A stretch of 64,000 bases of DNA from assembly GCA_036378155.1 (NCBI GenBank), contig DASUXA010000007.1, positions 19,426 through 83,425 of the forward strand, written 5' to 3'. This DNA comes from DASUXA01 sp036378155 (lineage in GTDB: Bacteria > Actinomycetota > Actinomycetes > Mycobacteriales > Micromonosporaceae). Shown piece by piece: positions 9,067-18,901 of the stretch (within the stretch, counting starts at the first letter, position 1; every line of letters begins with the position of its first letter). Below the pieces are notes generated by a model. It had not been told where the DNA came from, did not search any database, and was given only the letters and a program-made list of their open reading frames with translations. The position numbers were made by a program, and so were the translations under genes.

Positions 9067-9135
9067 CCCGGACACAGGTGGTCGGGCGAGGATGACCGGT
9101 GCGAGGGTGGAAAGACGGCACGCGAGGAGGCACCG

Positions 9136-10242
9136 ATGGCGGTCATGGCAACGTCCCGACCATTGCTGAGGTGGGCGCTGCCCGCGGTGGTGACCGTCGC
9201 GGTGGTCGGCGGCGGCGCCGCGACCGCCGCGATCCGCGCGTCCGCCGACGCGAGCCTGCCGCCGCGCAGCGCCGCGCAACTACTGGTGGATGTCCAGACG
9301 GCGAACACGACGGGACTGTCCGGCACCGTCGTCGAACGCGCCGACCTGGGTCTGCCGAACCTGCCGTCGACCGGGGGCAACGGCGGTTCGGGGTTCAACT
9401 CGCTGATCACCGGTTCGCACACGCTTCGGGTGTGGTACGCCGGACCCGACAAGGCGAGGGTGGCGCTGCTGGACACGCTCGGCGAGTCGGACCTGATCCG
9501 CAACGGCACCGAAGTGTGGGCGTGGTCGAGCCGCGACAACACCGCCACGCACCGCACCGTACAGCGGGACGAGCACGCCGCGCCCGACGCGACCGGGACG
9601 CCGCTGACCCCGCAGCAGGCCGCCGACCGGGCGCTCGCCGCGCTCGACCCGACCACCACCGTCAGCACCGGCACCTCGGCACGGGTCGCCGGACGCGCCG
9701 CGTACGAACTGGTGCTCGCGCCCCGCGACACGTCGTCGCTGCTCAACCAGGTACGCATCGCGATCGACGGGCAGCGGCACGTGCCGCTGCGGGTCCAGGT
9801 GTACGCCAAGGACTCCGCGTCCCCGGTCGGTGAGATCGGGTTCACCCAGGTGAGTTTCGCGAGGCCGGACGACGCCCAGTTCCGGTTCACCCCGCCGCCG
9901 GGCGCGAAGGTGACCGAGGGCGGCGGCGGTACCCCCGACCGGACGGGGCGACCGGCGGCGCAGCCCGTCATGATCGGTACCGGCTGGACCACGGTCGCCG
10001 TCACCCACCTGCCCGCCGACGCCCTGCCCGGGCCGGACGCCACCGGTTCCCCGCGCGGCGAGCAGAACCCGCTCGGTCAGGTGCTCGGCTCGCTGCCGCG
10101 GGTCGGCGGAGCCTGGGGCTCCGGACGGCTGCTCACCTCCAAGGCGTTCTCGGCGCTGCTCACCGACGACGGACGGATGCTGATCGGGGCGGTCACGCCG
10201 GACCGGTTGTACGCCGCAGCCGCCGACCCGAGGGCGAAGTGA
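9136..10242 (+). CDS. LolA/RseB-like exported protein (DUF2092 type)
   Basis: A 368-residue protein with an N-terminal hydrophobic segment (residues about 10-32) that acts as a signal peptide or membrane anchor. The rest should be a beta-rich domain outside the membrane, similar to the LolA/LppX/RseB fold: LLVDVQTANTTGLSGTVVERADLG at the start and later LVWYAGPDKARVALL-type strands. Such domains hold lipids or sense envelope stress. An AGGAGG ribosome site lies 6 nt before the ATG at 9136. Its stop overlaps the GTG of the ABC ATPase (GTGA), so it is translationally coupled to the transporter. It may present a substrate to that transporter or regulate it. Confidence 0.8.
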   Translation: MAVMATSRPLLRWALPAVVTVAVVGGGAATAAIRASADASLPPRSAAQLLVDVQTANTTGLSGTVVERADLGLPNLPSTGGNGGSGFNSLITGSHTLRVWYAGPDKARVALLDTLGESDLIRNGTEVWAWSSRDNTATHRTVQRDEHAAPDATGTPLTPQQAADRALAALDPTTTVSTGTSARVAGRAAYELVLAPRDTSSLLNQVRIAIDGQRHVPLRVQVYAKDSASPVGEIGFTQVSFARPDDAQFRFTPPPGAKVTEGGGGTPDRTGRPAAQPVMIGTGWTTVAVTHLPADALPGPDATGSPRGEQNPLGQVLGSLPRVGGAWGSGRLLTSKAFSALLTDDGRMLIGAVTPDRLYAAAADPRAK

Positions 10243-11177
10243 GCGCCGACCTCGCGATCGAGAGCCGTGGGCTGACCAAACGGTTCCGCTCCGGACAGGT
10301 CGCGGTCAACGGGATCGATCTGGCGGTACCGACGGGCTCGGTGTACGGGTTCCTCGGGCCGAACGGATCCGGCAAGACCACCACGATCCGCCTGCTGCTC
10401 GGGCTGATCCGGCCCACCGCCGGTACCCACAGCCTGCTCGGCGAGCCGATGCCCAGGGCAGCGGCGGGCGTCCTGCCCCGGGTCGGCGCGATGGTCGAGG
10501 GACCGGCGTTCCACCCGTACCTGTCGGGGCGGGACAACCTGCGCCGGCTGGACGCGGCGGACCGTACCGCCGACCCGTCGACCGCCGCCGCGCGCGTCGA
10601 CGCCGCCCTGGACCGGGTCGGGCTGCTCGCCGCCGCGGGCAAGCGGTACCGGCAGTACTCGCTGGGCATGCGCCAGCGGCTGGCGCTCGCCGCGACCCTG
10701 CTGCGCCCCCGCGACCTGCTGATCCTCGACGAACCGACGAACGGGCTCGACCCGCAGGGCACCCGCGAGGTGCGCGCCCTGCTCGGGGCGCTCGCGGCGG
10801 GCGGTACCACGGTGCTGCTGTCCACCCATCTGCTGTCCGAGGTGGAGCAGATCTGCACCCACGTCGGCGTGATGCACCTGGGGCGGCTGGTCGCCCAGGG
10901 TTCGCTCGCCGACCTGCGCGCCCGCACCGAGCCGCGGGCGCAGGTACACACCGGCGACCCGGCGGGCGCGGCGCGGGTGCTGTCCGGTCTGGGACTGGCC
11001 GACGTGTCCGTCACCGGCGGCACGGTCACGGCGCGGGTCGGCGAGGTGGAACCGGAGAAGATTGTCGCCGCGCTGGTACGGGACGACGTACCGGTGCGCG
11101 GGTTCGCGGTGACCGCCGCCGACCTGGAGGAGATGTTCGTGGGACTGACCGGGGAGGGCTTCGATGTCAGCGGCTGA
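10239..11177 (+). CDS. ABC transporter ATP-binding protein
   Basis: A 312-residue ATPase of the ABC-2/drug-export class. Walker A is GPNGSGKTTT (residues 40-49), the signature is YSLGMRQRL, Walker B with the catalytic glutamate is LLILDEPTNGLDP, and the H-loop histidine is in LLSTHLLSEVEQ. The C-terminal 80 residues form the accessory domain usual for the NatA/BcrA type. The GTG start overlaps the preceding stop by 4 bp and the gene overlaps the permease gene by 14 bp, so protein, ATPase and permease are one operon. It powers the membrane partner encoded next; the substrate is unknown. Confidence 0.93.
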   Translation: MSADLAIESRGLTKRFRSGQVAVNGIDLAVPTGSVYGFLGPNGSGKTTTIRLLLGLIRPTAGTHSLLGEPMPRAAAGVLPRVGAMVEGPAFHPYLSGRDNLRRLDAADRTADPSTAAARVDAALDRVGLLAAAGKRYRQYSLGMRQRLALAATLLRPRDLLILDEPTNGLDPQGTREVRALLGALAAGGTTVLLSTHLLSEVEQICTHVGVMHLGRLVAQGSLADLRARTEPRAQVHTGDPAGAARVLSGLGLADVSVTGGTVTARVGEVEPEKIVAALVRDDVPVRGFAVTAADLEEMFVGLTGEGFDVSG

Positions 11178-12015
11178 GGCGACCGTCACGCCGACGCCGC
11201 GCCGGGTGTCGACGAGGTTCTTCCGCTCCGAGTTGTGGCTGATCTTCGGGCGGCGGCGCAACTGGGTGGGCATGGCGGTGCTCGCCTCGGTACCGGTGCT
11301 GATCACCGTCGCGGTCAAGCTCACCTCGCCTGGACCCGGCGACGGTCCGGACTTCGTCAGCCGGATCACCGGCAACGGGCTGTTCGCCGCGCTCGCCGCG
11401 CTGACCCTCGAATTGCCGCTGTTCCTGCCGCTCGCGGTCGCCGCGATCTCCGGCGACGCGGTGGCGGGCGAGGCGAACCTCGGGACCCTGCGGTACCTGC
11501 TGACCGTGCCGGTGGACCGGACCCGGCTGCTGGCGGTCAAGTTCGCCGCGATCGTGGTGTTCGCCCTGTCCGCGGTGCTGCTGGTCGCCGGGGTGGGCGC
11601 GGTGCTCGGGCTGATCCTGTTCGGCGGCGGACCGATGCTGACCCTGTCCGGCAGCCAACTGCCGTTCCCCGCCGGGCTGGGGCGGGTGCTGCTGGTCTGC
11701 CTGTACATGACCGCGTGCCTGACCGCCCTGGGCGCCATCGGGCTGTTCGTCTCCACCCTCACCGAGCAGCCGATCGGCGCCACGATCGCGGTTCTGATCC
11801 TGACTCTCGCCAGCGAGATCCTCGACGTCATCCCGCAGTTGTCGTGGCTGCACCGGTACCTGCCGACGCACTACTGGCTGGCGTACGGCGACCTGCTGCG
11901 CGACCCGATCGCGCTGGGCGGGGTGGGCGCGGGGCTGTTGTCCGCCGCCGCGTACACCGTGATCTTCACGACCGCCGCCTGGGCGCGCTTCGGCAGCCGG
12001 GACGTGTCGAGCTGA
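11164..12015 (+). CDS. ABC-2 type transporter permease
   Basis: A 283-residue membrane protein with six predicted helices. A cytoplasmic N-terminus (SRFFRSELWLIFGRRRNW) is followed by hydrophobic segments near residues 38-55, 75-100, 125-155, 170-195, 200-220 and 250-275. The conserved segment AGEANLGTLRYLLTVPVDRTRLL after helix 2 is typical of NatB/BcrB-like permeases, where it contacts the ATPase. The ATG lies inside the end of the ATPase gene. Together they should form a homodimeric or 2+2 transporter fed or monitored by the LolA-like protein. Confidence 0.9.
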   Translation: MSAAEATVTPTPRRVSTRFFRSELWLIFGRRRNWVGMAVLASVPVLITVAVKLTSPGPGDGPDFVSRITGNGLFAALAALTLELPLFLPLAVAAISGDAVAGEANLGTLRYLLTVPVDRTRLLAVKFAAIVVFALSAVLLVAGVGAVLGLILFGGGPMLTLSGSQLPFPAGLGRVLLVCLYMTACLTALGAIGLFVSTLTEQPIGATIAVLILTLASEILDVIPQLSWLHRYLPTHYWLAYGDLLRDPIALGGVGAGLLSAAAYTVIFTTAAWARFGSRDVSS

Positions 12016-12087
12016 GCGTGACGGCGTCGGGGCGGTCGCCTCTGGCGCGGTGTGCGGCATGCGCCTACCCTTCAGTAACCACAGCGC

Positions 12088-12101
12088 GTGACGGCGGTCA
12101 C
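12088..12101. promoter_or_regulatory. Inverted repeat before the acyl-CoA ligase gene
   Basis: GTGAC (12088-12092) and GTCAC (12097-12101) form a short perfect inverted repeat with a 4-bp centre. It lies between a TACCCT -10-like box (12065-12070) and the start codon at 12131. It could be a regulator site, but no regulator gene is adjacent. Confidence 0.3.
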
Positions 12102-12130
12102 GGCGGGCGCGAGGCGGAGGCAGGCGAACG

Positions 12131-13951
<1,821 letters not shown>

Positions 13952-14047
13952 CGACGCCCCCGGTTTCCATCGCACGGCGCGACGACTGTCCTGCCAGTGG
14001 CGGTCGACCTGATGAGCCGGGCCGAGTGACGCCCAGGCGGTCCGGGC

Positions 14048-15481
14048 TCACGCCACGAGCGCCGGCTCCGACCACGTCGGGCGGGCACCCTCGTCGAGGT
14101 CCGCCCGAGCCGCGGCGAGGCGCGACACCGCGTCGACCAGGTCGGCTTCCGGCAGCGTGTACGGCAGCCGCAGGAACCGCTCCATGGTGCCGTCCAGGCC
14201 GAAGCGTGGACCCGGCGCGATACGTACCCCCCGGCGCTCCGCGGTACGGGCCAGCGCGCTGGACACCGGCGCGTCCAGTTCCGCCCACAGCGACACCCCG
14301 CCGGTCGGTACCCGCACCCGCCACTCCGGCAGTTCCCGGCGTACCGCCGCGACCAGCGTGTCCCGCCGCGCCCGCAGTTCGGCGCGCCGGTGCGCCACCA
14401 CCTCGGCGGCGCGGGCGAGCATCCGGACCGCGACCAGTTGATCGAGCACCGGACCCGCCATGTCCACCCCGACGCGTACCGCCGCCAGCCGTTGCACCAG
14501 CGGCGCGGCGGTGCGGATCCAGCCGATCCGCAACCCGCCCCAGAACGGCTTGCTCATCCCGCCCACCGTGAACACCCGGGCGTGCCGGTCGAAGCACGCC
14601 ACCGGCGGCGGTACCGGCTGACCGTCCAGCGGCAGGTCCACGAACGTTTCGTCGATCACCAGGTCGGTACCGGCGGCGTGGGCCGCGCCGGGCAGCGCCT
14701 CGCGCAGCCCGAGCGGCATCAGGTGCCCGGTCGGGTTGTGGAACTCCGGGATCAGGTACGCCAACCGGGGCCGGGTCTGACGCAGCGCGGTGAGCAGCAG
14801 GTCGTCGTCCCAGCCGTCGTCGGTCAGCCCGTGCGGTACCACCCGCCGCCGCCCCGCCGAGATCCCGACCAGCGCGTTCGGGTACGTCGGCACCTCGACC
14901 AGCACGCTGTGACCGGGCGGGGCGAGCAGCCGCAGCGTGAGGTCGAGCGCGTGCTGGACGCCATTGGTGATCATGATCTGGTCGGGGCTGGTCGGCAGCC
15001 CCCGGTCCCGGAACATCGCCGCCACCGCCTCGCGCAGCGCGGGCAGCCCGGTCGGGTGGTACCCGGCGGTGGACAGGTACCGGGGCAGTTCGGCGACCGC
15101 CTCGGCGGCGGCGTCGGCGAGCACCGGGGGCGCGGGCAGCGCCGCGCAGCTCAGGTCGAGCTCCGGTACCCCCGCCGGGGTCCACACCCCGGACGTGGCG
15201 ACCCGACGGTTCGCCGGCAGCGCGGTCCAACTTCCGGCGCCGCGCCGGCTGACCAGGTGACCCGACTCACGCAGCACCCGGTACGCAGCCGATACTGTGG
15301 TGCGACTGATCCCGAGCGCCTCAGCGAGTTCACGTTCGGCGGGCAGCCGGACTCCGAGCGCGAGTCGTCCGTCGGTGAGCAGACCGCGCACGCTCGCGGC
15401 GAGCGCCGCGTACTCCGGTCCTCGCCCACGCCACGCGCCGAGCAACCGAGCGAGTTGGACCCCGCGGATCGTGCCACCCAT
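14048..15481 (-). CDS. MocR-family regulator (GntR domain fused to aminotransferase)
   Basis: A 477-residue MocR protein. A winged helix-turn-helix domain of GntR type spans about residues 15-85 (RLPAERELAEALGISRTTVSAAYRVL). A class I aminotransferase-like domain follows and binds pyridoxal phosphate, with the Schiff-base lysine in GGMSKPFWGG near residue 310. MocR proteins sense vitamin B6 or amino-acid adducts. The gene is divergent from a YczE-type membrane protein, a pairing found in many bacteria as YczR/YczE, so that gene is the likely target. A GAGGAG ribosome site precedes the ATG at 15481. A direct repeat in the shared upstream region fits a MocR operator. Confidence 0.92.
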   Translation of the reverse strand: MGGTIRGVQLARLLGAWRGRGPEYAALAASVRGLLTDGRLALGVRLPAERELAEALGISRTTVSAAYRVLRESGHLVSRRGAGSWTALPANRRVATSGVWTPAGVPELDLSCAALPAPPVLADAAAEAVAELPRYLSTAGYHPTGLPALREAVAAMFRDRGLPTSPDQIMITNGVQHALDLTLRLLAPPGHSVLVEVPTYPNALVGISAGRRRVVPHGLTDDGWDDDLLLTALRQTRPRLAYLIPEFHNPTGHLMPLGLREALPGAAHAAGTDLVIDETFVDLPLDGQPVPPPVACFDRHARVFTVGGMSKPFWGGLRIGWIRTAAPLVQRLAAVRVGVDMAGPVLDQLVAVRMLARAAEVVAHRRAELRARRDTLVAAVRRELPEWRVRVPTGGVSLWAELDAPVSSALARTAERRGVRIAPGPRFGLDGTMERFLRLPYTLPEADLVDAVSRLAAARADLDEGARPTWSEPALVA

Positions 15482-15493
15482 GCCACTTCTCCT

Positions 15494-15530
15494 CGATTGG
15501 CTCTTCAGAACCGTGCGATTGGACCTCAGA
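15494..15530. promoter_or_regulatory. Putative MocR operator, two direct repeats
   Basis: CGATTGG occurs at 15494-15500 and 15516-15522, in the same orientation with a 22-bp period (two helix turns). CTC-(T)TCAGA-type similarity continues after each copy. MocR regulators such as PdxR and GabR bind direct repeats, and the site lies exactly between the MocR gene and yczE. Confidence 0.5.
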
Positions 15531-15539
15531 GTGGCACTC

Positions 15540-16184
15540 ATGCGTGCTGTCGGCAACCCGTTGCGCGAACGCCCCGTCCGCCGCCTGCTCCAACTGCTCG
15601 TCGGACTGGCGGCGTACGGCGTGGGCGCGGCGCTGATGCTGCGAGCCAACCTGGGGCTGGACCCGTGGGACGTGTTCCACCAGGGCCTCGCCAAGCTGCT
15701 CGGCGTCGGCATCGGGTGGATCGTGATCGCGGTCGGCGCGATCGTCCTGCTCGCCTGGATCCCGCTGCGCCAACGCCCCGGCATCGGCACCGTCGCCAAC
15801 GCCGTCCTGATCGGGCTGACCATGCAGGCGACCCTGGCGGTCCTGCCGGCGCCCGACGCGCTCGGCTTCCGGATCACGTTCCTCGTCGTCGGCGTCGTAC
15901 TGACCGGGCTCGCCACCGGGCTGTACATCGGCGCGGGGCTCGGACCGGGACCACGGGACGGGCTGATGACCGGGTTGGTCGCCCGCCGACCGGGACGCTC
16001 GATCCGGCTGGTACGCACCCTCATCGAGGTCACCGTGCTAGCCGCGGGGTGGTTGCTGGGCGGCACGGTCGGGCTCGGAACCCTGCTGTACGCGGTCACC
16101 ATCGGTCCGCTCGCGCACGTCTTCATCCCGATGCTCACCATCCGGACTGCCCGCGACGCCGTCGGGGAGCGCGTCGGCGGCTGA
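15540..16184 (+). CDS. YczE/YitT-type membrane protein
   Basis: A 214-residue integral membrane protein with about five or six helices. The family stretch LVGLAAYGVGAALMLRANLG, then DPWDVFHQGLA, and GLYIGAGLGPGPRDGLMTGL are seen in YczE homologues. The ATG at 15540 gives the length of B. subtilis YczE (about 215). A GTG at 15531 is close, and an ATG at 15480 would make the start codon overlap that of the divergent MocR gene on CATG and place the operator inside the gene, so it is less likely. The 3' end overlaps the convergent terC frame by 147 bp. Its function is unknown; the neighbour suggests a link with vitamin B6 or amino-acid transport. Confidence 0.82.
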   Translation: MRAVGNPLRERPVRRLLQLLVGLAAYGVGAALMLRANLGLDPWDVFHQGLAKLLGVGIGWIVIAVGAIVLLAWIPLRQRPGIGTVANAVLIGLTMQATLAVLPAPDALGFRITFLVVGVVLTGLATGLYIGAGLGPGPRDGLMTGLVARRPGRSIRLVRTLIEVTVLAAGWLLGGTVGLGTLLYAVTIGPLAHVFIPMLTIRTARDAVGERVGG

Positions 16185-17135
16185 CCCCGACGACACCGAC
16201 CCGCGCCGCGCCGCCGGCTGCGGTACCGGTCGGCGCAGGCTCGCCAGCATCGACACCCCGAGCGCGGTCGCGATCAGGACCAGCGACAGCCACACGGGCA
16301 CCTTGTACACGTCGGTGAGCAGCATCTTCGCGCCCACGATGACGAGCACGGCGGCGAGCCCGTAGCGCAGGTACCCGAACCGGTGCATGGCGCCGGCGAG
16401 CAGGAAGTACATCGCCCGCAGCCCGAGGATCGCGAACGCGTTCGAGGTGAACACCAGGAACGGCTCGCTGGTCACCGCGAAGATCGCCGGGATCGAATCG
16501 ACGGCGAAGATCACATCCGTGGTCTCCACCGCGACCAGCACCGCCAGCAGCGGGGTCGCCACCCGTCGCCCGTCGATCCGGGTGACGAACCGCTGCCCGT
16601 CGTACCGGTCGGTGGTCGGCACCACCCGACGCAGCCCCCGCACCACCGGGTTGCGGTCCGGGTTGACCTTCATCTCCCGGTGCCGCGCCATCCGCACCCC
16701 GGTGTACAACAGGAACGCGCCGAACAGGTACAGCACCCAGTGGAACTGGTCGAGCAGCACCGCGCCGCCCGCGATGAACCCGGCGCGCAGCACCAGCGCG
16801 CCGAGCACCCCGTAGAACAGCACCCGGTGCTGCACCGCCGCCGGTACCGCGAAGAACGAGAAGATCAGCGCGAACACGAACACGTTGTCGACGGCGAGCG
16901 ACTTCTCGATCAGGTAGCCGGCGAAGTACTCACCGCCCGCCTCGGCGCCCCACGCCTGCCACACCACCAAGCCGAAGCCCAGACCCAGCCCGACCCAGAC
17001 CGCCGACCAGACCAGCGCCTCGCGGAAACCGACCACGTGGGCGCGACGGTGCGCGAACAGGTCCACGGCGAGCATCGCCGCGATCACCGCCAGCACCGCC
17101 GCCCAGGCCCACCAGGGAACCGACAACGACGACAT
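16038..17135 (-). CDS. TerC-family membrane protein (probable metal exporter)
   Basis: A 365-residue TerC/Alx-type protein with eight or nine membrane helices. Acidic residues sit within helices in EKSLAVDNVFVFALIF and AVETTDVIFAVDSIPAIFAVT, the two family signatures thought to bind Mn2+. TerC/MeeF proteins export manganese. That role is supported by the yybP-ykoY manganese riboswitch directly upstream. Membrane homology ends near residue 310. The last 55 residues are hydrophilic and arginine/aspartate-rich, and are read antisense to the end of yczE. A GAGGGGGTGG ribosome site precedes the ATG. Confidence 0.9.
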   Translation of the reverse strand: MSSLSVPWWAWAAVLAVIAAMLAVDLFAHRRAHVVGFREALVWSAVWVGLGLGFGLVVWQAWGAEAGGEYFAGYLIEKSLAVDNVFVFALIFSFFAVPAAVQHRVLFYGVLGALVLRAGFIAGGAVLLDQFHWVLYLFGAFLLYTGVRMARHREMKVNPDRNPVVRGLRRVVPTTDRYDGQRFVTRIDGRRVATPLLAVLVAVETTDVIFAVDSIPAIFAVTSEPFLVFTSNAFAILGLRAMYFLLAGAMHRFGYLRYGLAAVLVIVGAKMLLTDVYKVPVWLSLVLIATALGVSMLASLRRPVPQPAARRGSVSSGSAADALPDGVAGSPDGEHRDEDVRERTDGDRVQQGSEPDRAAQQPPRG

Positions 17136-17154
17136 CGAGCCACCCCCTCGACCG

Positions 17155-17292
17155 ACCGCCGCCTCACACGGCGGCGCCGATGGCCGAAGGTCTCCCCGCC
17201 GCTACCGGTAACCGGTAGCGGCGACGGCACCGGGCTGCCCGTCGGGGACAGCCGTACTGGCGGCGACGTCGGTGTGGGTACTCCCCCTCAAC
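17155..17292 (-). promoter_or_regulatory. yybP-ykoY manganese riboswitch
   Basis: The leader of terC carries, in order on the minus strand, the conserved GGGGAGTACC loop (17286-17277 region), CGCCGCCAGTACGG (about 17264-17251) and GAGACCTTCGGCC (17196-17184). These are the three invariant segments of the yybP-ykoY aptamer. A perfect stem, GCCGCTACC paired with GGTAGCGGC (17199-17223), fills the variable arm. A GC-rich hairpin CGCCGCC/GGCGGCG follows just before the ribosome site and is a candidate expression platform. Mn2+ binding should raise terC expression. Confidence 0.88.
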
Positions 17293-17319
17293 GTGGGTCC
17301 AGTATTCGCGGGGCGTCGC

Positions 17320-18867
17320 TCAGAAGTCCACCGCGCTCGTCGGTTTGACCGGCCGGTACCGCACGCCGAGCACGTCCAGCCGCTCCTGGTGCGCGGTCGC
17401 GCGGCGCTCGAACTCGGCGTACTCCCCCGGTTCCGACCAACCCACCTCGGCGATCGCGCCGAGCCGGGGAAACGCGCGCCACTCCACCAACTCGGTGCGG
17501 GGCAGGTACTCCGACCACAACTGTCCCTGCACGCCCAGCACGTCGCCCGGCCGGTACCCGTACACCTTCGGCAGCGGAAGCACCCCGTTGATGGCGAGCG
17601 GCTCGTCCGCGTCGTCGGATTCCGCCCAGTCCAGGTAAGTGTGCGTGTACGGCACGGCGACCACGTCGAACCCGCCGGACCGGGCCGCCTCGACCCGCTG
17701 CTCGCCCCGCCACGCGAAGATCGTCGCGTCGTGCGGGGGCCGGTGCTCCAGCAGTTCGTCCCACACCGCGACGCGCCGGCCGTACCCGCGCAGGTGATCC
17801 GCCAACTGGCGGGTCCACCAGCCGAGCAGCCCCGCCACGTTCGGCAGCCCCAACTCGGCTGCCCGGCGCTGCGCCGCCTCGCTGGCCCGCCACTCGTCGC
17901 CGGGCACCTCGTCGCCGCCCACGTGCACGTACTCGAACGGGAAGACGTCGACCAGTTCGTCGAGCACGTCCCGGACGAACGAGACAGTGGCGTCCTCGAC
18001 GTTGAGCACGTGCGTGGAGATGCCCCACTCGGGGCGTACCGGCAGCCGACGGCTCGGCTCGTTGCCCAGCCTCGGGTACGCCGCGATCGCCGCCTGGGTG
18101 TGCCCCGGCACGTCGATCTCCGGCATGATCCGCACCCCGCGCCGGGCGGCGTATCCGACCAGGTCGCGCAACTGGTCCTGGGTGTAGAAGCCGCCGTGTC
18201 GGGTGTGGTCGAACCGACCCTGGCTCACGTGTCCCGCGCTGGACTCGTTGCGCCAGCCACCCACCTCGGTCAGCAGCGGATACCGGTGTACCTCGAACCG
18301 CCAGCCCTGGTCGTCCGTCAGGTGCAGGTGCAGCGTGTTCAACTTGTGCACGGCGAGCAGGTCGACGAACCGGTACAGGAACGGCAGCGGGTGGCACCAG
18401 CGCGCCACGTCGAGCAGCGCGCCGCGCCACCGGTACCGCGGCTCGTCGGCGATTTCGACACAGGGCAGCCGCCACGCCACGCCGAGTTGCGGGTCGCTCG
18501 CGTACACCTCCGCCGGCAGCAACTGGCGGAGCGTCTGTACCGCCCAGCCGAGCCCGACCTCGGTCGCGGCGACCACGTCGACACCGGTCTCGGTCACCGT
18601 CAGCCGGTACCCCTCGGGTCCCAGCCCGCAGTCGTCGTCGAGGCGGAACGCGAGCGTGTCCGGGCCGGGACCGCCCGCCTCGGGCAGCGGCAACCCGGTC
18701 GCGGGGCTGAGCAGTTCACGCACCAGGGCGGCGGTCGCCGGCGGGGCGTACAGCGAGCTCTGCCTGGTCAGCTCGAAATGTCCGGAACAGACGGTCAGTG
18801 ACCTGGGTCGGGGCACGATCACCGGGAGAGCGTACCGGTCGCGCCGGTCCACGGGGAGATCCGGCAC
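17320..18867 (-). CDS. Beta-N-acetylhexosaminidase, glycoside hydrolase family 20
   Basis: A 515-residue GH20 enzyme that removes terminal beta-linked N-acetylglucosamine or N-acetylgalactosamine by substrate-assisted catalysis. The catalytic Asp-Glu pair lies in YVHVGGDEVPG near residue 316. The barrel starts at the RWRGALLDVARWCHPLPF stretch, and DDQGWRFEVHRYP is also characteristic. An N-terminal GH20b-like domain occupies about residues 15-145. No signal peptide is visible, so it may act on imported sugars or cell wall fragments in the cytoplasm. The start is uncertain: GTG at 18867 is used here, but GTG at 18822 or 18816 gives the tighter N-terminus VIVPRPRSL. Confidence 0.9.
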   Translation of the reverse strand: MPDLPVDRRDRYALPVIVPRPRSLTVCSGHFELTRQSSLYAPPATAALVRELLSPATGLPLPEAGGPGPDTLAFRLDDDCGLGPEGYRLTVTETGVDVVAATEVGLGWAVQTLRQLLPAEVYASDPQLGVAWRLPCVEIADEPRYRWRGALLDVARWCHPLPFLYRFVDLLAVHKLNTLHLHLTDDQGWRFEVHRYPLLTEVGGWRNESSAGHVSQGRFDHTRHGGFYTQDQLRDLVGYAARRGVRIMPEIDVPGHTQAAIAAYPRLGNEPSRRLPVRPEWGISTHVLNVEDATVSFVRDVLDELVDVFPFEYVHVGGDEVPGDEWRASEAAQRRAAELGLPNVAGLLGWWTRQLADHLRGYGRRVAVWDELLEHRPPHDATIFAWRGEQRVEAARSGGFDVVAVPYTHTYLDWAESDDADEPLAINGVLPLPKVYGYRPGDVLGVQGQLWSEYLPRTELVEWRAFPRLGAIAEVGWSEPGEYAEFERRATAHQERLDVLGVRYRPVKPTSAVDF

Positions 18868-18901
18868 GGGACCCGGTCCCGGCGGACGGATGGTTGCCCG
18901 G

